Positions 52,661-60,017 of a stretch of 60,017 bases of DNA are shown in pieces; positions within the stretch are counted from its first letter, which is position 1, and each line of letters begins with the position of its first letter. Source of the DNA: Kaiparowitsia implicata GSE-PSE-MK54-09C. Lineage in GTDB: Bacteria; Cyanobacteriota; Cyanobacteriia; Elainellales; Elainellaceae. The notes under the pieces were generated by a model. That model was not told where the DNA came from. It did not search any database and saw only the letters and a program-made list of their open reading frames with translations. The stretch spans positions 1 through 60,017 of the forward strand of contig JAHHHI010000095.1 of the NCBI GenBank assembly GCA_019359435.1, read 5' to 3'. Position numbers and translations under genes: made by a program.

Positions 52661-53239
52661 CTAATAATTTTGCTGGGGCGATCGCACCAACTTCCCCACC
52701 GCAACCTCGCAATCGGGAAATGCTAGGGGTGTAATGGTGTCTTCCTCATAGAGCGTTTGCTCTGTTTCATACCTATCTGCCGTGGGCTGCCGAAACACAT
52801 GCAGACAGCGCTCCTGCACATCTAAAATCCAGTATTCGGCGATGCCCGATCGCCCATACATCGGCACCTTGAGATCGCGGTCGCGCCGCAGTGTGCTGTC
52901 AGACACCTCAATCAGCCAAAAAATTTTCCCCGGCGTCGGGTGATGATCCTCATAGTCCAACGAGTCGATGTGAACCACTGCCACATCCGGCTCCGGCTCA
53001 GAAAAATCGCTCAGCTGCACCGGGTCTTGAAACCGCAGCAGCGCCCGCCCCGCCAACAGCCGCGACAGCACCCGATCAATGCGCGTCACCGCTGCGCTGT
53101 GGGCCGTTCCCTTAGCTGCCATCCTATAGAGTTGTCCTTCAATCAATTCCACCCGCTCATCCGCTGCCAAAATCCCTGCTTCTACCATGCGGTGATAGTC
53201 TTGCACGCTCAGCGATCGCAGGTCTGTGGCAGCAGTCAT
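52661..53239 (-). CDS. Uma2 family protein (DUF820, PD-(D/E)XK-like fold)
   Basis: The 192-aa protein reads from the ATG at 53237-53239 (MTAATDLRSLSVQDYHRMVE). It has the conserved ERVELIEGQLYRMAAKGTAH, PEPDVAVVH, FWLIEVSDSTLRRDRDLKVP and GIAEYWILDVQERCLHVFRQ, with acidic and Lys residues that form a nuclease-like site. Uma2 genes are strongly amplified in cyanobacteria; the role is unclear, and some are thought to be transposon-related or restriction-like. The longer frame upstream was rejected because the family starts at this Met. A deleted copy lies 1.3 kb away on the same strand. Confidence 0.9.
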   Translation of the reverse strand: MTAATDLRSLSVQDYHRMVEAGILAADERVELIEGQLYRMAAKGTAHSAAVTRIDRVLSRLLAGRALLRFQDPVQLSDFSEPEPDVAVVHIDSLDYEDHHPTPGKIFWLIEVSDSTLRRDRDLKVPMYGRSGIAEYWILDVQERCLHVFRQPTADRYETEQTLYEEDTITPLAFPDCEVAVGKLVRSPQQNY

Positions 53240-53492
53240 AGGGGGTAAGTAGAGGGGTTGCTTGCTCCTATTGTGGCATAGGGGTTTTGTCTCGCCATGA
53301 TTGTCAGCGCCATTCTCCAGGGCATTGCCGACCCGACTCATTTATCGCAACTTCTAGATCAGTAGAACGAACAACGTTCTTTTTCTCTCTGCTGTTCTAA
53401 AGCTGCACCGTGTAAGGCAACCGCGCGAGTGACCGCCGCAATCATGCCGTTGGGGGAAGAGCGATCGCCCATCTCAGTGGCATAAAGGGCAA

Positions 53493-54413
53493 ATGCGCTT
53501 CTTCAACCCGTCTCGTCTCTTGTCTGAGTCTTCTCCCCTTCCCGTTAATGCAGGCATCCTGTATGCGGTGCTGGCTTATGGGGCTTGGGGGATGTTTCCC
53601 CTGTATTGGAAGCTGTTTGGGCAAACGCCAGCGGTGGAGGTGCTGAGCCATCGGGTGGTGTGGTCGATGGTGTTTCTCATTGGGTTGATTGTGGTTCAGC
53701 GGCGGGGGGGCGAATTAGCTGCGGTGGTGCGATCGCCCACAACCCTCACCATGCTGCTGACCAGTGCCCTGCTGCTGACTGTGAACTGGGGCATCTATAT
53801 CTATGGCGTCAACAGCGATCGCGTCGTGGAAACCAGCCTGGGTTACTTTATTAACCCGCTGGTCACGGTGCTGCTGGGGGCTCTCTTTCTCAAAGAACGA
53901 CTGAGTCGATGGCAGTGGGCGGCGGTGGGGCTGGCGGCGGTGGGCGTCACCTACTTTGTGGGGCAGTTTGGCGCAGTCCCGTGGATTGCGCTGAGCTTGG
54001 CCTGCACCTTTGCCCTCTATGGGCTATTGCGCAAGTTAGCACCCGTCGCGCCCTTGCTGGGGTTGGCCGTAGAAACACTGATGATGACGCCATTGGCCCT
54101 AGGGGCGATCGCCCACTGGAGCCTTGCGGGCACCTCCAACTTTACCGCTAGCCCTGGCCTAACGGCGGTGTTTATCGGGGCAGGCTTGATCACCTCAATG
54201 CCGCTACTGTGGTTCAACAACGCCGCCAAGCGACTGCCGTTGTCTACGCTGGGATTCTTTCAATACATTGCGCCCAGCCTGCAGCTCATGTTAGGCGTGT
54301 TTCTCTATGGTGAAGCCTTTACGCTCACCCACGCCCTCACCTTTGGCTGCATTTGGACCGCGCTACTGCTCTATTCCACCCACTCTTGGATGCTGGCCAA
54401 TCGCCACGCCTAG
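53493..54413 (+). CDS. rarD: EamA family transporter RarD
   Basis: The 306-aa drug/metabolite transporter has ten hydrophobic helices. The RarD signature is GILYAVLAYGAWGMFPLYWK (residue about 21), VLSHRVVWS and a central LTVNWGIYIYGVNSDRVVETS. The second EamA half ends ALTFGCIWTALLLYSTHSW. RarD proteins were named for chloramphenicol resistance; natural substrates are unknown. The gene is single. It starts 250 bp after the Uma2 gene, in a divergent arrangement, without a visible Shine-Dalgarno sequence. Confidence 0.95.
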   Translation: MRFFNPSRLLSESSPLPVNAGILYAVLAYGAWGMFPLYWKLFGQTPAVEVLSHRVVWSMVFLIGLIVVQRRGGELAAVVRSPTTLTMLLTSALLLTVNWGIYIYGVNSDRVVETSLGYFINPLVTVLLGALFLKERLSRWQWAAVGLAAVGVTYFVGQFGAVPWIALSLACTFALYGLLRKLAPVAPLLGLAVETLMMTPLALGAIAHWSLAGTSNFTASPGLTAVFIGAGLITSMPLLWFNNAAKRLPLSTLGFFQYIAPSLQLMLGVFLYGEAFTLTHALTFGCIWTALLLYSTHSWMLANRHA

Positions 54414-54625
54414 CGCAGCGATCCGCGTCTGGGGATAGGCCGAAAGCTTTACGCCGGGTTTACCCGTTCGGGGTCACTCTTCACCTGGGCTTAACAGTTT
54501 GGTGCGTAGAGTTCACTAGCGTAGTATGCAGGTGGAACCTATCGCCATGCTCCAACTTGGCTGGGCATTGATAGCCGCAACCCAAGAAAAATTGCCCCAC
54601 CCGCACTCAAGGGAGGTCTGTGGAA

Positions 54626-55441
54626 ATGTGTCAACAACTCGCCTCAACCCAAGCGCCAGATGAAGTGGTGTTGCTCGATACGCGCTTTCATAAGGTGAAA
54701 GTTTGCCAGTTGATTGACTACATCGTTGAGTCGGGGCAACAGGCCAAAAAAACAATTATCGGCAATGTGAACGTGCGGGCAATGAATTTTGCCTACACCA
54801 CGCCATGGTTTCGGCAATATATCAACGAGTCGGATCTGGTCTTTTGTGACGGGTTTGGGGTCATGCTGGGGGCTCAAATCATGGGCTACACGATGAAGTC
54901 TGACTATCGCATGACCTGCCCTGACTACATTGAGGATTTGGTCAAAGCGTGTGAGGCCAAGGGCGTATCTCTTTACCTGTTGGCGGGCAAGCCGGGTGTG
55001 GTGGATAGTGCCATGGAGAAAATGCGGGCGATCGCCCCCACTATTCGCGTTGGCGGGCATCACGGCTATTTTGACAAACATGGGGCAGAAAATCAGGCGG
55101 TGATTGACGACATCAACGCCTTTAAGCCTGACGTGCTCTACATTGGCTTTGGCATGCCGCTGCAAGAGCGTTGGATGGTGGATAACCTAGACAAGGTAGA
55201 CGCGCGGGTGTTCTTGCCGCTGGGAGCTTGTCTCGACTTCTATACAGGCACGGTTTATCGAGGCCCCCGCTGGATGACCGATCGCGGCATGGAATGGCTG
55301 GCTCGCTTCTTCACTGAACCCAACCGCCTGTGGGATCGATATGTGGTGGGCAATCCGCTGTTCTTCTATCGGGTATTCAAAGAGCGACTATTTGGTACGA
55401 CGCCTGCCAAGTCTAAGTCCTCAAAGTGGAACTCGGTATAG
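54626..55441 (+). CDS. WecG/TagA/CpsF family glycosyltransferase
   Basis: The 271-aa protein is a GT26 glycosyltransferase. It has FHKVKVCQLIDYIVESGQQA, NVNVRAMNFAY, DLVFCDGFGVMLGAQIMGY, the donor-binding LYLLAGKPGVVDSAMEKMRA, the acidic DVLYIGFGMPLQERWM and the C-terminal RAPRWM-like GPRWMTDRGMEWLARFFTEP. It adds UDP-N-acetylmannosaminuronate or a related sugar to a lipid-linked glycan in exopolysaccharide assembly. I chose the ATG at 54626, 9 nt after gggagg, over the GTG at 54620, which is too close to that site. No other glycan genes are adjacent. Confidence 0.93.
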   Translation: MCQQLASTQAPDEVVLLDTRFHKVKVCQLIDYIVESGQQAKKTIIGNVNVRAMNFAYTTPWFRQYINESDLVFCDGFGVMLGAQIMGYTMKSDYRMTCPDYIEDLVKACEAKGVSLYLLAGKPGVVDSAMEKMRAIAPTIRVGGHHGYFDKHGAENQAVIDDINAFKPDVLYIGFGMPLQERWMVDNLDKVDARVFLPLGACLDFYTGTVYRGPRWMTDRGMEWLARFFTEPNRLWDRYVVGNPLFFYRVFKERLFGTTPAKSKSSKWNSV

Positions 55442-55741
55442 GCTGGAGCAGACCCGCTCATCGTGACAAGAACTCTCAGCTAGGCATGAGGTGCAGCCCT
55501 GTCAAGATGGAGCAGATCTGGGGGTTGATTCCTTGGATTGGCCGATAAGCCAAGGCCTAGAAGTCCAAGGCTCAAATCCGAAGTCCTCTAAAAAGGATTG
55601 GGAGACAAATCCCCCGATCTGCTTTAGCAGACTTTTGCGGTGAGCCAGGGAGTTCACTCCCTGGTGGTTATGGCCGAAGTCCTTTAGCCCAAAGGTGTTT
55701 CGGGAATAGTTTAGCCACTTTGACAGGGGTGGTACGAGGTG
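55442..55741. other. Intergenic region with short hairpin
   Basis: These 300 bp hold the perfect 8-bp hairpin ccagggagttcactccctgg at 55645-55664 without a T-run, and a run of ccaagg-like words around 55548-55570. It lies between convergent genes. No gene found. Confidence 0.4.
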
Positions 55742-55942
55742 CTAGATCCTTCGGTCTTCTGAGTTTTTGATCAGCATCACCACCAGCGTGATGGGGCCAA
55801 AGAATAACCCCAGGAAGAGCCACAACCACACGCTACGGCCTGTATTTTGTGCCCACATTGCACAGATCACGCCAATGATAAAGAACCCGAAGCTGCTATC
55901 AAAGTAAGAGCCTGGCAGGTTATCGACTTTATCGTCTGCCAT
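55742..55942 (-). CDS. Small membrane protein with two helices, unrecognised
   Basis: The 66-aa protein from the ATG at 55940-55942 (MADDKVDNLPGSYFDSS) has two hydrophobic segments (FGFFIIGVICAMWAQNTG, SVWLWLFLGLFFGPITLVVM) and a charged end (KNSEDRRI). A longer start 13 codons upstream is less likely. The FGPITLVVML pattern resembles small PLD-nuclease-N or phage-holin-like membrane proteins, but I would not assign it. It is a single gene between the glycosyltransferase and the ABC exporter. Confidence 0.7.
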   Translation of the reverse strand: MADDKVDNLPGSYFDSSFGFFIIGVICAMWAQNTGRSVWLWLFLGLFFGPITLVVMLIKNSEDRRI

Positions 55943-56129
55943 CAAGGTGCTAGGGGCTGGACGATCGCACCCCCGCGACAACCATTTGTAAGGTTAAAGT
56001 GCAGACTTGAATCATCGGCAAGTCCGACGCTCTGCTGGATAGCGAGTGGTATAACGTGGCGCTGCACTATAGTTCTAGATTTAGAGTTCTAGATTTAGAG
56101 CATCCAATAATCTACGTGGAACCCTCTGC

Positions 56130-57944
56130 ATGACTCAATCTCGAACGCAATCGCGCTTTTGGGCAGTGGTGGCGAACACGCCCCGGCTGCTCAGGCTCGT
56201 GTGGGATGGGGCCCGCGGCTGGCTGCTGTGGTCGATCGCCATTACCCTGGCGCTGGCGCTGTTGCCCGTCGCCCAGCTCTATGTCAACAAGCTGATTGTG
56301 GACTTTGTGGTGGGGAGTCTCGCCATACCTACGGTGGATTGGCAACCTCTGATGGTGCTGGTTGGGCTGGGGTTGGCGATCGCCCTAGCTCAGAGCGGAC
56401 TGGGGCAAGCCAACAACTATGTCTCTCAAGTGTTGAGCGATCGCTTCACCCTCTACGCCAACCAGAAATTGCTAGAACAGGCGATCAGCCTCGATTTAGC
56501 CCATTACGAACTGCCCGAGTTCTATGACACCCTAAACCGCGCTCAGCAAAGCGGCAGCACCTATCCCGTGCGGGTGTTGAGCACCCTCACCTCGCTGACG
56601 CGCCAGTCCATTACCTTTGCGGGTCTATTGGGCTTGCTGCTCAGGTTTAACCCGCTGATTGTGTTGCTGCTGGTGTTGACGGCGTTGCCAGCCTTGTGGG
56701 TGGGCATTCGATTTTCTGGCGTGCGCTTCCGCATTATGCGCCGCCAAACGCAGAGCGGACGGCTCGCCACATACCTGGAGCAGGTGTTGTCAACACAAGA
56801 ATTTGTCAAAGAAGTGCGGCTGTATAACCTAGGCAGCCACCTGTTAGATCAGTGGCATAGCATCCGCAATCAGTTCAACCGCGAGCTAGCCGCAATGGCG
56901 GCAGAGCAGGCCTGGCTGCGGTCTACCGTCAGCCTGTTTGCGTCGCTGGGGTTTTATGGGGCCTATGCCTGGGTGATTGTGCGCACGCTACAGCGCAGCA
57001 TCACGATTGGCGACCTCACCATGTATACCGGAGCGTTTCAACAATCCCAGGGGTTGATTCAGGGCATCCTTTTCGACATTGCCCTGGTGTATGAATTCAA
57101 CCTGTTTGTGTCGCAATACTTCGATTTTTTGAACCTCAAGCCGCAGGTGCTGAGTCCGCCCCAGCCGGTTGCCTTTCCCACCCCCATGCGGCGGGGGCTA
57201 GAGCTGCGCCAGGTTTCCTTTTCCTATCCTGGTGCCCCAGCGCCTACCTTAACGGGGCTGAATCTATCGGTGCAGCCGGGCGAAAGCATTGCCCTGGTAG
57301 GGGTGAACGGGGCAGGCAAAACGACACTGCTCAAGCTGCTGACCCGCTTTTATGATGTCACCGAAGGCGAAATCACGGTGGATGGCGTCCCCCTGCATGC
57401 GCTGGATCTCAGCGATTTGCGGCGCAACATTGGTGTGGTGTTTCAAGACTTCTCGCGTTACAACCTCAGCGTGCAAGACAACATTGGCTTTGGCGATGTG
57501 CGTCAGTATGACAACCTTGAGCGGATTCAGGCGGCGGCGCTAGAGGCCGGGGCCACCCCTGTGATCGCAGCGCTGGAGCAAGGCTACCAAACCATTTTGG
57601 GGAAAACGTTTTCCGATAGTGCGGAATTGTCAGGCGGGCAGTGGCAGAAAATTGGGCTGGCGCGGGCGTTTATGACCCCGGCGCAGATTTTGATTTTGGA
57701 TGAGCCAACGGCGGCATTGGATGCGATCGCCGAATTTGATCTATTTCAGCGCTTTCAGCAGCTCACCGAAGGCAAAATGACGTTTTTGGTCAGCCATCGC
57801 TTTTCGACCGTGCGCATGGCCGATCGCATTGTGGTGCTGGAACATGGGCGCATTGCGGAAGTGGGCAGCCATCGGGAGCTGATGGGTCAAGGTAGGCTGT
57901 ATGCCAAGATGTTTGGGCTGCAGGCGGCCAGCTATGGAGATTAG
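56130..57944 (+). CDS. ABC exporter, fused membrane and ATPase domains
   Basis: The 604-aa half-transporter has six transmembrane helices in residues 20-320. The nucleotide-binding domain has Walker A LVGVNGAGKTTLLKLL (about 388), Q-loop GVVFQDFSRYNL, signature LSGGQWQKIGLARAF (about 498), Walker B ILILDEPTAALDAIAEF and H-loop LVSHRFSTV. The signature and ALDAIAEF are typical of bacterial lipid/peptide exporters. The cargo cannot be read from sequence, and no cargo gene is adjacent. It is a homodimer candidate. Hydrophobic segments match the short N-terminus (start at 56130, no strong ribosome site). Confidence 0.93.
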   Translation: MTQSRTQSRFWAVVANTPRLLRLVWDGARGWLLWSIAITLALALLPVAQLYVNKLIVDFVVGSLAIPTVDWQPLMVLVGLGLAIALAQSGLGQANNYVSQVLSDRFTLYANQKLLEQAISLDLAHYELPEFYDTLNRAQQSGSTYPVRVLSTLTSLTRQSITFAGLLGLLLRFNPLIVLLLVLTALPALWVGIRFSGVRFRIMRRQTQSGRLATYLEQVLSTQEFVKEVRLYNLGSHLLDQWHSIRNQFNRELAAMAAEQAWLRSTVSLFASLGFYGAYAWVIVRTLQRSITIGDLTMYTGAFQQSQGLIQGILFDIALVYEFNLFVSQYFDFLNLKPQVLSPPQPVAFPTPMRRGLELRQVSFSYPGAPAPTLTGLNLSVQPGESIALVGVNGAGKTTLLKLLTRFYDVTEGEITVDGVPLHALDLSDLRRNIGVVFQDFSRYNLSVQDNIGFGDVRQYDNLERIQAAALEAGATPVIAALEQGYQTILGKTFSDSAELSGGQWQKIGLARAFMTPAQILILDEPTAALDAIAEFDLFQRFQQLTEGKMTFLVSHRFSTVRMADRIVVLEHGRIAEVGSHRELMGQGRLYAKMFGLQAASYGD

Positions 57945-58155
57945 GGGTTGACGCTTGGATCTTGAGGATTTATGGGAATTGGTGGAGCGATCGCCCTCAA
58001 TACGCTATATATTGCGTATACGATTCCTGTGATACCCATTATCTGGTAGATCTAGTGGCTAACACCCCGACTTGCGAGCCCTGGTCATTGATTAGGTCGT
58101 GGGTATTCTCGGGGTCAGCTATCACATACACCGCCCTTACCCAACACCGCCACCC

Positions 58156-58737
58156 ATGATTAAAAATGATGCCTGGATTTCCCAAAAAGCTACCCAGAGG
58201 ATGATTGCACCCTTTGAGCCAAAGCAGGTTCGCGCTGTGGAGGGTATGCCGGTCATTTCCTATGGACTGAGCAGCTTTGGCTATGACATTCGCCTCTCGC
58301 CCGTGGAGTTTCGCATTTTTCGCCACATTCCGGGGAGCATTGTTGATCCCAAAAATTTCAACCCCGAAAATTTGGAATTGACGACGTTGCGCGAAGACGA
58401 ATCAGGCGCGTACTTTATCATTCCGGCCAACTCCTACGGCTTGGGGGTAGCGCTAGAGCGACTTGAAATTCCCAACACCATCACCGTGGTGTGCATGGGC
58501 AAGAGCACCTATGCCCGCTGCGGCATCATCGCCAACATCACACCCGGAGAAGCGGGCTGGCGCGGCCATCTCACCCTAGAGTTTTCCAATTCTTCTAGCA
58601 CTGACTGCCGAATTTATGCCAACGAAGGGGTCGTGCAACTGCTGTTTTTAGAAGGGGAGCCGTGCCAGACGAGCTACGAATCGCGGCGGGGCAAGTATCA
58701 AGACCAATCCGAAATGGTGACATTGGCGAGGGTTTAG
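58156..58737 (+). CDS. dcd: dCTP deaminase
   Basis: Dcd deaminates dCTP to dUTP in pyrimidine nucleotide synthesis. The 193-aa protein reads from the ATG at 58156 (MIKNDAWISQKATQRMIAPF). It carries SYGLSSFGYDIRLSP, the GKSTYARCGIIANITPGEAG loop and GHLTLEFSNSS with the catalytic Glu, as in trimeric dUTPase-like deaminases. The frame is open 19 codons upstream, but that part is not family-like. It lies 211 bp after the ABC gene. There is no Shine-Dalgarno sequence. Confidence 0.95.
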   Translation: MIKNDAWISQKATQRMIAPFEPKQVRAVEGMPVISYGLSSFGYDIRLSPVEFRIFRHIPGSIVDPKNFNPENLELTTLREDESGAYFIIPANSYGLGVALERLEIPNTITVVCMGKSTYARCGIIANITPGEAGWRGHLTLEFSNSSSTDCRIYANEGVVQLLFLEGEPCQTSYESRRGKYQDQSEMVTLARV

Positions 58738-59131
58738 CGCGAATGGGTTTCTATGGGTATCTTAAGTGGGCGATCGCCCGCCTCTAGGCTGCTCTGTCGT
58801 GCGGCGAGGTACGGGCGAGGATGCAGATTTGTAAATTCTTCAGGAGCCCCGTTAATTAGGGTTGAAGCTTGGAGATAGGCAGATCTCGGAGAGGCCTAAC
58901 CCATTCTGGATCTGTCGATTGTCAATCTAATCGGATGGGTGAGATCGCTAGCTTGCAGGATGGCCTTCGGTGAGTGCAGCGTGCTCCTTGCAGGCCTTTA
59001 GCCTGCCCACTCGGTTTTGGTCGGTCTACGGAGATAAGTGGATGGAGTGTCACCCAATCGCCTTATCTCAAAACCACTACCGATTTTCTCGCGCTGTTTT
59101 CTGCGTTGATTTTTGCTTTTAAAGGATACTT
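58738..59131. other. Intergenic region, no gene found
   Basis: These 394 bp separate dcd and the PPC-TPR gene. No repeat, hairpin with T-run or open frame of interest was found. The site ttaaaggatacttATG gives the next gene a moderate ribosome site (aagga). Confidence 0.4.
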
Positions 59132-59812
59132 ATGGTGAATCGATTGATGGTGTGGCGGCAGTTAGGATTAGGCCTGGGTGCGGCGATCGCCCTGGGCAGT
59201 GTGTCCCTCAGTAGTTTGGTGATGATGGCAACGGCTCCGGCGGTTCGCGCCCAAGTGTTGTTCGAAGAATCCGGCACATTGAGCCCAACGCAAAACGAAT
59301 ATTCCTTTGAGGGAACCGCTGGGCAAGCGGTTGCCATTGCCATGGACAGCGAAGAATTTGACACGCTGCTGGTGCTAGTCGGGCCAGATGGCAGCGAAGT
59401 CGCCATGAACGATGACTATGCGCGCAGTCTCAATTCCACTATTGTGATGACGCTGCCCACAGCGGGTACGTATACCGTGTTGGCTCGCTCCTTTTCGGGG
59501 CAAGGTGGCGCGTATTCTCTGATGGTGCGGCCAGCATTGGCCTATGACTTGGCCTATGCTCGCGGCTTAGAGCTGTCGCGCAATGGCGAGACCGAGCAAG
59601 CCATTACGGCTTTTGATGAGGCGATCGCCGCAGATAGCACCCAACCTGTTGCCTACCTTGATCGAGGGGATGTCTACTCCTCGATGGGCAGCATCGAGGA
59701 GGTCATTGCCGATTACCAACGGGCTGCGGATTTGTATGAGCAGATGGGCGATCGCGCGATGGCAGATACCCTCAGAGAGCAGATCCAATACATGCAGGAT
59801 ACGGCCTATTAA
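59132..59812 (+). CDS. Secreted protein with PPC-like domain and TPR repeats
   Basis: The 226-aa protein has a signal peptide (GLGLGAAIALGSVSLSSLVM, cleavage near VRAQ, residue 41). A beta-rich PPC-like domain follows (YSFEGTAGQAVAIAMDSEEF, VLVGPDGSEVAMNDDY, LPTAGTYTVLARSFSGQGG), then two TPR units (YDLAYARGLELSRNGETEQA, PVAYLDRGDVYSSMGSIEEV). PPC domains occur in secreted proteases as folding aids; here no protease part is present. It is likely a periplasmic or outer-surface protein. The site aagga is 6 nt before the ATG. Confidence 0.88.
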   Translation: MVNRLMVWRQLGLGLGAAIALGSVSLSSLVMMATAPAVRAQVLFEESGTLSPTQNEYSFEGTAGQAVAIAMDSEEFDTLLVLVGPDGSEVAMNDDYARSLNSTIVMTLPTAGTYTVLARSFSGQGGAYSLMVRPALAYDLAYARGLELSRNGETEQAITAFDEAIAADSTQPVAYLDRGDVYSSMGSIEEVIADYQRAADLYEQMGDRAMADTLREQIQYMQDTAY

Positions 59813-59907
59813 GCGGTGAGCGGGTAAGCGGGCTACTGCACGATTGAGAAAGTGACAGCCCCGAGATAGGTTTCTTCTCGCTCTATTAAAGAACGTGAGT
59901 TCGACAG

Positions 59908-60017
59908 TTAAAAAGCGGCTTGTGGCAGGGCTTGAAGCTCATCATTCGGAATACCTAACGAGGGCTTATCGGGGTGGTAAGCGTAGGCGATCAGGCCTGA
60001 GACCAGATTGACGAGGA
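59908..60017 (-). CDS. C-terminal end of a transposase (partial)
   Basis: The frame runs in from the right edge and ends at TAA (complement of 59908-59910). It reads LVNLVSGLIAYAYHPDKPSL then IPNDELQALPQAAF. The pattern VNLVxGLIAYxxxPxKPSL is what I recall from the C-terminus of DDE transposases in cyanobacteria (perhaps IS982-related). The rest is outside the window, so the family is tentative. Confidence 0.55.
   Translation of the reverse strand, partial: LVNLVSGLIAYAYHPDKPSLGIPNDELQALPQAAF

Overview
This window comes from a cyanobacterial chromosome. The octamer GCGATCGC (HIP1) is very frequent in it. It also carries a chlorophyll synthase (ChlG), a cyAbrB regulator, and several conserved proteins that I know only or mainly from cyanobacteria. 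I cannot name the genus from sequence alone. Most genes are dense housekeeping or accessory genes with ordinary cyanobacterial composition. The exceptions are an AT-rich membrane-protein gene near 28.4 kb and several intergenic stretches.

Layout. 0-1 kb: an IS1-like element has cut a tyrosine-recombinase gene that also has an in-frame stop, beside tRNA-Val(CAC); this is the scar of an integrated element. 1.2-5.5 kb: FkbM methyltransferase and glycogen branching enzyme glgB. 5.8-14.2 kb (minus strand): a type I secretion operon (peptidyl-prolyl isomerase, ABC exporter with a cyclic-nucleotide-binding-like domain, HlyD adaptor), with an SbcC/Rad50-like ATPase 6 bp downstream. 14.6-26 kb: chlG, cyAbrB, glmM, a methyltransferase, a HAD/VOC pair, a universal stress protein and a TPR protein.

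26-39.4 kb is a nitrogen island. It holds a complete set of Nit1C cluster families (nitrilase, MSMEG_0572/Sll0783, MSMEG_0568 radical SAM, GNAT, Sll0787 AIR-synthase-like, MSMEG_0565 glycosyltransferase, MSMEG_0570, MSMEG_0569 flavoprotein). It also holds a NarK-type nitrate transporter, a divergent ClC protein and a 66-residue membrane protein. Three intergenic regions here each hold a perfect GTA-N8-TAC box, the NtcA consensus. The best one, upstream of the Sll0783-like gene, also has the -10 element at the canonical 22-base spacing. A GAF-LuxR regulator and a divergent sensor kinase follow at 39.7-43.9 kb, then transketolase.

46.6-53.3 kb is a defence or toxin-antitoxin patch. It contains a NACHT NTPase with twelve nearly identical HEAT-type repeats, two tandem antitoxin/PIN modules (one decayed), a Uma2 gene and its internally deleted copy, and the tail of a restriction-type methylase. 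The right end holds rarD, a WecG/TagA glycosyltransferase, an ABC exporter, dcd, a PPC-TPR protein and the tail of a transposase.

Three families of small palindromic elements run through the intergenic regions: a 122-bp family with terminal inverted repeats and 6-7 bp target duplications, a 129-142 bp family flanked by TA, and a TATCAATTC-ended family placed in inverted orientation on both sides of the nitrate transporter. The leading candidates for something new are the NtcA-boxed 66-aa membrane protein in the nitrogen island, the homogenised NACHT-HEAT receptor, and the double-hairpin elements whose copies differ by compensatory changes.
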